Of a stretch of DNA of 64,000 nucleotides, positions 23,044 through 34,060 are shown one piece after another. Made by a program: the position numbers and the translations under genes. The DNA is from Taeniopygia guttata (lineage: Eukaryota; Chordata; Aves; Passeriformes; Estrildidae): assembly GCF_048771995.1 (NCBI RefSeq), contig NC_133063.1:58191310-58255309 (forward strand), given 5' to 3'. The notes beneath the pieces are model-generated. The model saw only the letters and a list, made by a program, of their open reading frames with translations. It ran no database searches and was not told where the DNA came from. Position 1 is the first letter of the stretch; every line of letters starts with the position of its first letter.

Positions 23044-25138
23044 GTAAGTATTGCTTCTTCTGAGGGAGTTTGTAAGTTCTTCTGGTGCTGTTTATTTTAA
23101 ATGAAGGAGAAGTATTAAACTTTGCCTCACTTTGTAATTAATTTCTGGTGGAGGTAAATCAAAGTAGAGACAGTTCTGTAGAGAGTTGTGTAGGAAACAA
23201 TTTTAGTGAAGTCAGGTAGACAGTGATCACCTTCATATTCTGCCACACGCAGGCTGGTGTTCACAGACACTTGACTAGTAGCCTGTATAGAGCACTACCA
23301 TTTCTAATATAAAAATGGGATTTAGTTTTGATGGTTTTAAAGCAGTCCTTTTTTTGTTTTAATATCTTCTAATGGACAACTTCTTATGTATAAAGTGTAT
23401 TTTAAAGACTGGTTCTAATTTCCACTGTGGTAGTTAACTGTGTGTAAAATATCCCTACATCAGAAAATTTTTCTCTTAATTTTTTAAATATGGGCCATAG
23501 TCTGTGCACAAAAATAACTAAGAAAATTAGTCTGCCCTGAGCAGGGTTACTCCCTGCTCAGTAATTTATATTGTGTTTATTAAAATAAATGGAAGGGTAA
23601 TTACACTGAATAAAACCATGACAGAGTATTTCCTACTGTTGTGTAATGGCACCTACTCATAATAAATAGCTAGGGTCTTTCCAAATGTGCCAAAAAGATT
23701 TACAGCCTCTTGAATCAAAATTAAAAAGCAAATAAAAGAGAAGGTGGTGATGTTTTTTATAAATGTGTTAGTAATGCAATAACATTCTTTTGCACACTAG
23801 AGAGGGATACAGCCAATAGATGTAGAAACAAAGTTAGTTTTTAAGATCGTGATAGTATTATCAATAAACCCCATTTTAATCACTCTGCTTACAGAGCTTG
23901 AAGTTCTGGAATAATTTTCACACTTTATATTTGATGGGTTTTTTGTGCGTGGTTTGAAGTAATTTCAAGGGAATGTGGAAACTCCATCTCCTTCCATGGA
24001 AAAAAATGTAGTGAAAAGAAAGAGGTGTCTTTGTCCAAGTTGCCTATGGTGGATCTTTCAGTTACACACAACTGAAGTACCTTCTCCATTTATGTAGGTA
24101 GCAAATAAAAAAGTGTAATTTAACACTGTATCTAAAGAGATTGGGTGGGAAAAACAGTATTATGGTGAGAAGACTAATGTTTTCAGTATGTTTTCACAGA
24201 TGAATTTTAGACCTTCAGACAAAGATAGCTGAATAATGAATGAAAAAAAAATGTGGAACAAATGTTGAAGTTACAAACACAGTATAAACACTAATAATTA
24301 TATCCATATTAAAATGCAGCTGGTCTTCACAGATAGGACAAAAAGCCAACATAGACATGATAAATGGATTTGTCTGTCTTCTGTCAATACTTGGAGAATT
24401 TTTAAAAGCTTCTATCTTCTGTCTATAGCTTCACTTTTAATTTTCAGCAGAATGAAATTTTTATTTCAATGACTTTAGTATCATGGGTGTCCACAACTTT
24501 CTTTATTCATAAATTTTAACAACTGATTTTAGGACTTTCTCGCCAGAATTTCTTTATAATTTTAGCCATCCCTGTAACACTAATTTAGTTTGATAATTGC
24601 TTCTATTTTAGTATCAATTAGTGCAATGCTACAGGTTTTTAGATTTTTTTTCTCTTCACTTAATCACATTGTTGCTGTAAAAACGCTAAAGTTGCTAGGA
24701 TTACCTGGTTACTCTGTTAGTTATAATAAAAAGAATGAGAAAATTAATTCTGCTCATTGCATTTGTGCCTTGCTGATCATGGTCTTCATGTAAGCGATAA
24801 CTTGTCTTTACTGAAAAATTATGCCAGCTGACAGTGATACTAAAATCAATTTCAGATATTTTTGGAAGGCTGCAACTACATACTTTCTGTTCTTTTAAAT
24901 GAAATAAAACTACTTCCAGACTCCTACATTTCCACAGGAGTATGCCCAGTATTCTTAGATTCAGACATAGAGAATTACTGACAATATCTACCTGATTTTT
25001 AGCTTAAAGAAGTACATAACATTTGAGATTTATTATTTGTTGATGTTTACTGGTTTTAGGGAGCTGACTTCTGGCTATATTCAAAGAAAAAAAATCCTAC
25101 ATAAATTTTGAGTATCAATGCAATTGTTTTATTAACAG
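23044..25138 (+). other. RNF180: RNF180 intron 2
   Basis: A 2.1-kb intron from GTAAGT to TTTTATTAACAG. No transposon or nested gene was recognised. Confidence 0.85.
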
Positions 25139-25234
25139 ATATATCAACCTTCAGCTGCCGCTCAGAATTGTTGCAATGTATGGCATGTGAGCTTAGAAGC
25201 CATTCCAGAGTGGGTGAAATGTGTCATTGAAAAG
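25139..25234 (+). CDS. RNF180: RNF180 exon 3 (residues 35-66)
   Basis: A 96-base, phase-0 exon too short to show as a long open frame. It reads IYQPSAAAQNCCNVWHVSLE, then AIPEWVKCVIEK. This aligns well with the conserved vertebrate RNF180 segment containing VWHMNVEALPEW, so identity is secure. The acceptor is TTATTAACAG (ending 25138). The donor is AAG|GTAGAT, weaker than consensus downstream of GTA. The segment forms the middle of the conserved N-terminal region preceding the CPFC motif of exon 4. Confidence 0.9.
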
Positions 25235-28200
25235 GTAGATTTTTTTTTTTTTCTTAGATCTCCATTATTTAGCATGTAAAATAATTAAGGGGGACAAATT
25301 TCAAGGACACTTTCCTGGCAAGGTCCATGTATGTTGCAGAGACCTTATGACTGAGGGAATTCTTATCGGGAACTTCTGTTGTTACCATTTACAGATTTTT
25401 TTTCCTCTCTTAAATGTTTGATTTTTTTTTTGTTTGTTTTTGTTTTTAATATATGCATAAGTGCTACAAGTGATAAATTCTGTTTCTTGTTCCATAACAG
25501 ATGAATGTGTTTATGCTTGTCCAGATAACTGTCATGGATATCTCTGTATATTTGACAAGGCTTAATATTGTATTTATTACCTAGGCTTTGGGGTTTGCTT
25601 TGTTTTGATCATCATATCTTGCAGTACTAAGGTATAGGTTGACAGTGACAACAGGAAGCATGTTTCCCCATAAAAATGGACTGCAAATTTGTTAAGAGAT
25701 CAGTTTTTGGAATATGATATATTTTATACCTAAGTCTTTTATACTTAATGTGTTCTTATGTCATAAGAATATAAAGTAGATACCTTCCTGCAAACTCAAA
25801 GGTCTGGTGACAAGCCAGTGTCACTGCTTTTGAGTTTTAACTGCCCATTTGTAGTTTCCAAACCATCTCATAAATTTCCTGTTGTACTGACTGCTTCAGT
25901 TGCTTATTTTTTCTAAGTTGGTTTAGATCTAGAACTTAATGTTGTGGCATAGATACTAATAAGCAGAAGCAGTGTTTTTTGCCACACAGATTTTCTTTTA
26001 TGAATCTTTGATTTTGATAAGTAAATTATATTTACATTCCTTAGACTTCTTCTTAGACTTCATTGTAAAATTTTGCTATAGTTTAAGTAATTTCTGCCCC
26101 GAGCAAACCCATACTGCAAATGATGCACAAAGAGAAAAAAAAATTGTTATGACTGTAGAACTAAGCATTCAGAAATTTAAAAAACCTTCATCTTCCTTCT
26201 TTGTATTGCTTTCTGTGGGGTTTTTTTGTTAAACATTAATCAAACTTTTTAAAATTAGTGATCTCTTCTACTTCAATGAATATAACAGAACAGTTATGTT
26301 CAGAAACACTAATTGTGGAGGTGTGTTTGAAAATCTCAGCTCCTGAGTTATGAGTTATAGTATGAGTCACTTTACAATATCGCCTAACCATGAATCTTCA
26401 ATAATGAGAAGGCAGTTTTTTACAGGTTTTTTGCCTCTTAAATTATTTCAGTGTAATTGGATTCATATTGATAGTAATAAATTCTTTTCACTTTTAGCTT
26501 TTAAATTATTCTTTTGCACCTTTAGCTTTTGCATTTGAAAACTTGGAGGGTCAAACTGGAGACTGAGGAAATACAAAACCCATTGACTGCTTGACACACT
26601 TGCTTAAGGCTGCAGAGGAGCAATTCTCCTCTGGTGAAAAAGGCAGACAATGCAATTCTCTGTGTACAACTTCGACATTTTTATGTTCATTGTGTCACTT
26701 AATAACCTCGGAACTCTTGCCTCATTCACTTTGTCTCCTCTGGCAAGATCCTGTGTTTCTATGGATAAGTGCAGGGGGTGCAGTGTGTTAAACGATTCTG
26801 ACTTATCTCCAGATCCTCCTGAGCTCTGAATAATTTTGTGATCATGTGTTATTTTCTCATGTGTTATTCTCTGATCATGTGTATGACTCCTGAATCAAAG
26901 GCTAAATCATTTTGCATAAGCGCAAAGTCTATTTGCAGGCTGTAAAAACCCACTGCTTCCCAGCCGGTTCTTTTTTGCCATCTGTCCCTGTTCTTAACCA
27001 ATCTCCTTGGATTTCATGTACATATTAGTATAGTTAATCTTCGATAATTACAAATATGTAGCTAGTGCTGCTAGTGACCTTTATTGACTTGGATTTTCTG
27101 TTACCCAGTTGTTTTGGTTTATTTTTCTAACCATTTCCATTTTTTCCTCTTTATGCAGTCCATCACTAAATCTGTGTACCCTCAGCTCCCTTTCAGATCT
27201 TGCTGATCTTCCCCCTACCACCTCCTCCACTAGTAGGCTGTTACTTCTTCTACTGAGTCAGTGCTTCCACACTCCGTTGCCAAACTCATGCTAAATCAGT
27301 CCCAGGCTCCTTGGTATCATCCCTCATCTCCCAGTCTCTGTGCACATGGGACATAGAGAGATGTCCTTTTTCCTCCATACTGTGTCTTGCATGTCCATTT
27401 TTTCTGGAGTTCTAGCCTTTTTAATTTTCATGAATCACTCTGCCTCTCCATTTGAAGATTCAGGATGCTATTGCATGCCAGAGAGACTCAATAAAGTCAC
27501 TAGAAATTGCTTTTCTCTTAATTTTAGTGTCTAGCCCCTGGCATCTGGGAAATGGAGTGTGGGAAACTTAAGAGTAAATCTCTGAACAAGCTTAATTCTT
27601 CTTTGGGAATGTCATGTGTACACATTGGTCAGCCTTATAAACTGAGAGCGATTGTGCATGTTTACAGAATTCTCAAGAATTTTATAGCCCGTGATTATAA
27701 GTAAGCTATTCTTTTTTCTCCAAGTTAAAAAAATTGTCCAGATTTAAATGGATTCTCATAGGTGCAATGAAAGACACATCTTTGATATTTTGTGTAATTT
27801 TGAGGTTTTAACCCACAAGCCGAGAGTAGGTTTCTCAAGTAAGTGTCTCCAGAACTTCTAGCATTATGTGTGAAAAATAACCTTTCTTTCCACACAAGTT
27901 GATGGAGTATTTTTTCTGAAACTGCTAAACTGGTCTTTCTGATGTTTTCTGTAGCTTTCAGTAGGACAAGCATCAGTTATGGACATAGCTTTCCAAATCA
28001 CCTTGAAGGACGTTTGCAACTGAAAACAATGCTTAAACTAGAAATATTGGGCAGCTTCTGTATTCATGGTTCTTTAGACACTGAAGTGAGTGAATTGTGA
28101 CTGGAGTTGATAAGGGTTTCTCCCATCTGGGCTTTGATCCTACAAACAGTTGCATAACTGTAGTCCTCAACACTACTGCTGACAGATGAATGTGACTGCT

Positions 28201-28934
28201 GAAAATACTAACAGTTGTCTTAATATATAGGAGGACTAATAGTTGTATTAATGTGTAGGTGTTTATAGCTCTTTGATATGTATTTCATTTGAAAAATGAA
28301 AATAACTTGTTTCCTTATATATAGAGTATTAAGGATTTGTCATGGTTTCTGCACAGAGATTATGTTGTAATACTACATACACTAAATACAAATACCATTT
28401 TAAGCTTTTGTGGGGTAATCAAAGTGAAAAGCTATATTCTTTCCGTAAGAAATCTTCTTCCACCATACTTAGTAAACGTAAGAAATGTAGCAAGAAATGT
28501 AGCAGCACTCAGAACACTCAGCTGAGAAGCTGTGCTTGCCAATTCCAGATTAACATAGGAAATTTATTTTACTGCTTTAAATATCTAATGTTTTCATTAG
28601 TATTGTAGCATTATTCTAACTGTGGACAAATTTTAAACATATTTCAAAGATCATAGATTTTACAATGTGTGTTTTCTTAGAGTTAGTTGTCCCTGTAGCA
28701 AGCCAAGCTTTGACCAGAATATTATTTATGATGGATTTGCTTTCTGCTGTGAAGTGTCTTTTATTCTATTTGAAAAACAAGACGAAAATCCTCTTACTAA
28801 ATAAGAAAATATTTTTTTAGTAATTATAAATAAAAGAAAATTAAAAAAAAGAAAATATATATTCAGTAATTATTTCTTGCTCATTTATTTACAGTGAACA
28901 TGTTGTGTGGTTTTTTTTTTCTCTTTGTCAATAG
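25235..28934 (+). other. RNF180: RNF180 intron 3
   Basis: A 3.7-kb intron ending in a strong polypyrimidine acceptor (TTTTTCTCTTTGTCAATAG). Small open frames inside (for example 25972-26232 and 27725-27973) show no protein similarity. No transposon was recognised. Confidence 0.8.
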
Positions 28935-29870
28935 GCACAGTGGACAATTGGAAAACTGCACTGTCCATTCTGTGAGGCCTGCTTAGGGGGCTTTAACTTT
29001 GTTTGCAACAAAGAATGTTCCTGTGGACAGTTAGTAAATATAAATTTCTTCAAAATTTGGACTGAGAATCCAGTTAAATTGTCAAAATCACCAGGGAAAC
29101 ATTTGCTTCTCAAAATTCAGTCTGGTTTTAACAAGGATACCTGCCATGAAGTGGTAACTGCAACTTTGGAAATCATAAATCAAGGGCTTTCTTACACTGC
29201 TGGAAATAATAATAGTGCTGGAAGATTAACAGAAGCACTTTGTCTAGAAGTAAGAGCTCCCAGATATGAGATCGAAAGTAAAAAACTTCCATTAAAGGCA
29301 TTAAATCAAAAAAGAAATCTCCTTTCTTCCTATCCTGTAAAAGATACATGCACTGTAAAACCTTTTCACAGAAGATCATGTAGCTTGGATTTAAATATCA
29401 GAGAAAGACTTGTTTTGTCACCTGTGTTATCTGAAACTTGCAGCATGGGAACACTTTACCATGGCCAAAATGAAAATCCATCTGCTTACATACAAGGGAG
29501 CTTGCAATTAGAGTCCAGTAGGAAAGATGGTAGTTCTTTTCAGGATCTGTATAGTTCCAGGGCTGACATACTACAAAACAAATTTCAGGTTAGTTCCGTT
29601 ACCACATTACTACACAGAGATACTGAAAGTGAGTGTGATTTTGAAGTTACTGGACAGTCTTCTGGGAGTGTCATTTCTGATGGGTCACCATTTGTGATGA
29701 ATCTTTCCTTGCCTAGAAGGACTGTAGAAAACAAACAGTACATCACATCTTGTGGTCTTGCGCAGTCTATGAGCATTTCCTTCAACCAAAAGCTGAGTAA
29801 GAGAGAAAGAAACAAGTCAAAAAGCCTGAGGAGAAAACACAGAATGATAGAGCAATGTCTACAGAAGCAA
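28935..29870 (+). CDS. RNF180: RNF180 exon 4, large central exon (residues 67-378)
   Basis: The 936-base exon is open throughout in phase 0 and is the longest convincing coding stretch in the window. It starts AQWTIGKLHCPFCEACLGG (residues 67-85), followed by GGFNFVCNKECSCGQL. C76, C79, C94 and C96 are likely metal ligands together with C11 and C14. Other conserved RNF180 landmarks are GRLTEALCLEV (162-172), FHRRSCSLDLNI (210-221) and a basic C-terminal segment with LSKRERNKSKSLRRKHR, ending in CLQKQ at 378. The donor is CAA|GTAAGT at 29871. The middle is low-complexity, Ser-rich and diverged from mammals, as is usual for this linker. The human protein is about 592 residues. The RING finger and C-terminal membrane segment would come from later exons, not found here. 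Confidence 0.95.
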
Positions 29871-31289
29871 GTAAGTGTTTAAAATTAATTATGCTACTTT
29901 TTTGGTAAAATTTGACTTGCTTTTAGAAATAATTCTGATTTTTTTCAATATTGTCTTTTAATACTGGTTTAATGTGGAACTGTCTAGAATCAGGTATTAT
30001 GCAAGCAAAAATTTATGACCCCCTTCCTACATGTAGTTTTTTTCTAATTCTATTGTATCAGGTTTTCTTTCTGTGCAAAATCAAAACATGATGGGTTTTC
30101 ATTGGCCTTCTTATTGTTTTGTGATGTAATAATAATTTGAAGTGGGAAAAAAATACACTGAAATTTAATCAGTGGGATTAAAGAAAAACTAAAAATTTTA
30201 ATCTTCTAAATGAGAAACTCTACCATGTCAAAACTTTCTAACTTTAAACTAATGGCATTTTGAGTTGACTTTACAGTTAAGAATTTTTTAAATGCCTTTA
30301 TTATTTGTTGTAAGATATTATATTATAAGAAACTATTTGTCTATGAGTAAAGAGTTGTTTACTACTATTTAAAATAGTAATAGGTAAATATTTTGCCTGC
30401 AAATCTTACACAAATTGTTACATATTCTTATCAATTGTACAGTAATGGTTTCCTTCTTTAAACCATCAGAAGCAGAACATAATAAAGGTTATAGGCAGTC
30501 ACAATTTTTGGTGGAAGGCTGGGAAGAAAAGAGTCATAAAATTACTAACCCAATTTTGGTTTGCTCTCAAACTTAGTACAATGACTACTGATAAATATGC
30601 CTTTAAAAGAAAATTCCCATCACAATTTCTCTGCAAAAAATAACCGTGTAGTAAGCAAGAGCAAACTTACTAGCTAATCAGAGAAATAGTATGTACTCAA
30701 GCAATTATTCCTGCTTTGGGTAGGTTTGTCACTGTGAATTCAAGATTTAAGAGAGATACTTAGAGGGTGTCTATCTCAATTTTATGTGAGAACCAGCTTG
30801 AAAACATAATGGGTCTGGGAAATATGAGTCTTTTCAGTATGGTATGCATATATTCTTTCTTTTGCAGGCTGTTTGTTTTGCTTTAAGACTTAAACTGCTA
30901 TTGAGACCTTTTGAAAACTTGCTCTTATAAAATGCATCTCTAAAGCTGAGAATATGGATTTCTTAATACTGAATACTTGCTTTCTAATAAGCCTAGAAAG
31001 ATTGTTAGCTGTCCAGATCCTTAAAATGGCTTTAAAAAATCCAGATTTCATTATTTTGGTAAATGAAATGATGATGCACAAGCGCAATGTGTATTTTTCA
31101 TTTTCATCATGTCACCTACAGTTTCTCCAGACACTTTAATATTTAGATGTTACTTTCAAGAATAAAACATTGTACAAATTTTCTGAATTTTTGATAGCTA
31201 AGAAAGAAAGATGCTTTCAGACCTTTTTCTTATTAAAACATGCTTAACCTATTCCTACATTATTTTAATTACATTTCTTAAGATCTCAT
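29871..31289 (+). other. RNF180: RNF180 intron 4, first part
   Basis: AT-rich intronic sequence after a consensus GTAAGT donor. No repeat or exon was recognised. Confidence 0.7.
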
Positions 31290-31604
31290 TATTGGAGAGA
31301 TGCCTCTACCCAAATTAAGGTGTAAGTGAGACCATATACTGAAGGCAATAGTGTGAAATTTATTTAACAGTAAATGGGAGGTAGAGAGAGATAGAAAGAA
31401 ATAGAAGGGGGGCGGGGGGTGGATGATAAAAAGAGTGAGAGAGACAAAAGTAAAAAGGTATCGCCAGCCATGGTTCCAGACATCATCCCACTGGTCTTCT
31501 GGTCTTCTCAGTATTGTCAGTTCAAAGTCACTCAAAACTTCTCCCCATTTGTACACTTTAGCAAACAAAGGAATCAATGCTCATTTAGTACACAGTTCTC
31601 CTAT

Positions 31605-31760
31605 TCTCTTGGTTAAATGATCGACTTGATTCCAATGATGATTAGTCCCATGCTCAGTTTTCCTCTTCCTTTGAGTCAGTGGGCCATGGCCCCTTCCTTC
31701 TGAGCTGGACTCAGTCAGAGCTGATTGTCAGCACAGTTGCTGAGCTGTCTTTCCTTACAC
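31605..31760. repeat. Direct repeat, copy A, within the ERV remnant
   Basis: Shares GATTAGTCCCA, CTTCCTTTGAGTCAGTGGGC, CATGGCC and CTTCCTTCTGAGCTGGA with 33900-34057 in the same orientation, with scattered mismatches. Confidence 0.85.
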
Positions 31761-33287
31761 CACCCTGTGGCTCAAACACTGTGTTCCAGGAACTTTTCCT
31801 CAGTTCACAGGTTGTCCATCGGGATGATAGAGAGATAGAGGCCACTATGAGAAAATACAGAAACAGCAGAAGCAATAACACTAGTAATCACACCACATAA
31901 AATAGCTGTGCAAATCATTAAAAATACAAATCCAATTGCAATTTTTAACCCAATCCTGATTAGCCACTGCCCCTACCCAGTGATACCCAAGGTTCTGAGT
32001 GTTGTTTAATGAGTAGGGGATGTGACGGATTCCGCAATACTGTGTCTGTTCTATGTAGGCCAAAATTAGCCATAGAATTACACAGTGGGTCTTGATTTTT
32101 AAATCCCATAAACCTGTATCCCCAGCAGATACATACATCATGTATTAAGATGGGTCAATCAGCCAACGCTGAAGCAGATTTTCAGGTCCCTTACTACAAT
32201 TGATTACACAGTTGCACACTGGGAATAAGTGTGAGTGGGTTTGTTGACAAGGTGTGCTTACATACTTCAAAGTTTTTAAAATAGTGTTCTCTTTCAACCA
32301 TATCTACATGTAGTTCAAAGAATTTTATAGGAAATTTTACAGGTAGTTCCTGTCCAGCTGGGTAATTCTATAAAACTAAAAGATTTAGTTATATTATGCC
32401 AGGTTGCTTTTTAATTTTTTTTAATTATTAATTTTGTTTGTTTGCTTGCTTGTTTGTTGTTTTGTGGGGCATTTTCCAGTTTTTTCTTTGCTTCCTTGTG
32501 GGTTTTTTGTTTATTGGATTTTGTTTGGTTGGGCTTTTTGGGGTTTTTGTTTTCTTTAATTTTTATTTCAGGGTGCAAATGGCCCTTGTCACATTCACTT
32601 TTAATTGCTGACAGAGTAAATTGTACCTACAACTGAGAAGAAGGTGTGGTGCAGAATGTACTAGAGTAACCATATTGATTAGCATAAATAAAATAAATTA
32701 GGTAAAGTTAAAATACTCTGTTAGGACACACAGTAGGAAAGTCAGTGTACATCAGACATGTTCAACTGGGAATATAAGTCTCTGATTAGATTTGGAATGT
32801 CTCATGATTGATAACATATTTGGTTCCAAAACTGGTCACAGGTAAAGTTGCTTAAGATCTGGTAAACAGCCTTTTTGTATTTTGCCCATGCCCCTTTTGC
32901 AGTCCATGGCTGTCTGTTCTTCAGGTCTAGAAAGGAAATGGTCACCCATTTCCCATGGAACATTTTCTTATGTTTTGTTAGGATTATTCAGCTCACTCAT
33001 GAATATCTCTGAAAAAATGTAGCCAAATCCTCATAAATCTAAAGCCTTCTGAGGCAGAAGTGGTTAATACATATTTGCATGATTCCAAATATGCATAAAT
33101 TTTTATGCCCACTCCCAGGTTAAATTTGATTTAGACAAAATTATACATTTATGAGACAAAAGTAGAAGCTCTTCCCACACCAATTTTTTTCCAGTAAAAG
33201 ACAAAATAAACTTGGCAAAAAATCAAATTAACAACACATAAAATGTTTCACTAATATATGGTCTCCCAACAAGTTCACTTGCAATGA

Positions 33288-33336
33288 AAACAAATCACAA
33301 ACATTGATAAGTAAACAAATCATAAACATTGATAGT
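33288..33336. repeat. Tandem duplication of a 24-25-base unit
   Basis: AAACAAATCACAAACATTGA (33288 onward) is followed directly by AAACAAATCATAAACATTGA (33313 onward). The copies differ by one substitution and one indel. Confidence 0.85.
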
Positions 33337-33899
33337 ACAAGCAATTATGGTGGCAATTAAAATTTTCATCGGTTCCATGCAGCTCAGTCTCATATGTTGC
33401 CAGGTTCCTATAAAAAGAAATGTGAAAATCCAACCTACGATGGATAGATTATTAGGAGGATGGAAAATCCATCCAGTGTTGATTCAGAGGTCCTGTCTAC
33501 CACAAAGGTTAAAGGCCCTAAAGGAAAAGTTATTATCATATCTTCTTAGCTGACTTCTGTGAACTTGCTCATGTAAATCCACTGGTTCACTCTGAGCTGG
33601 CTCTTTTGACCTTCAGTTTACGGGGGGGATGCTGGCACTCCTAGGAAAAGAAAGCAACACAAACTTCCTGGCAGATTACCCCTTAAGAGTTTTAACTTCT
33701 GTTTCATGAAGTGTTTGGTGCATTCCTTTTATTGCTTCCCTCATCTTTTCATAGGGCATTCCTCCAATTTATTTCATGTCTGGAGGGAACATGACTGCTT
33801 GTAAAAATTCGAGAAGTGTCACCACTTGTGAATTAGGGAGTTCTTTAAATGGCTTAGCCCAGATTTCTTTTACGGTTAAGATTAGCAGACTTCAGTTTC

Positions 33900-34057
33900 T
33901 CATCCAGGTTAGATGATCCACTTGCTTCCAATGCTGATTAGTCCCACGCTCAGTTTTCTTCTTCCTTTGAGTCAGTGGGCCATGGCCTCTTCCTTCTGAG
34001 CTGGACCCCGTCAGAGCTGGTTGTCAACACAGTTGCTGAGGTGGCTTTCCTTGTGGA
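33900..34057. repeat. Direct repeat, copy B, within the ERV remnant
   Basis: Diverged copy of 31605-31760 in the same orientation, about 2.3 kb away. On the minus strand this copy retains a longer open stretch than copy A, with a cluster of Lys and Arg codons. Confidence 0.85.
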
Positions 34058-34060
34058 TGC

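Larger units (their letters stand above)
31290..34060 (-). mobile_element. Decayed endogenous retrovirus remnant: envelope-like region plus LTR
   Basis: Read on the minus strand, about 31650 down to 31290 looks like an LTR: a pyrimidine-rich block (TCTATCTCTCTCTACCTCCC), then AATAAA (plus-strand TTTATT at 31359-31364) and a short R/U5-like end. Upstream in element orientation, about 31800-31980 has a frame with a long hydrophobic stretch followed by a short tail, like a retroviral transmembrane subunit. About 33340-33560 has a short Cys/His-containing frame of surface-subunit type. Stops and frameshifts break the reading many times, and the stretch 32400-32570 is T/G-rich low complexity. No gag or pol was recognised. 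It could also be two overlapping ERV fragments, because a block is repeated (31605-31760 and 33900-34057). Class was not determined. Confidence 0.55.

Noticed and set aside
29173-29815. Minus-strand frames of 68 and 76 codons
   Set aside because: They are antisense shadows of RNF180 exon 4.
31881-32141. 86-codon minus-strand frame as a host gene
   Set aside because: It sits in the ERV remnant next to an envelope-like hydrophobic stretch in another frame, so it is better explained as decayed retroviral sequence.
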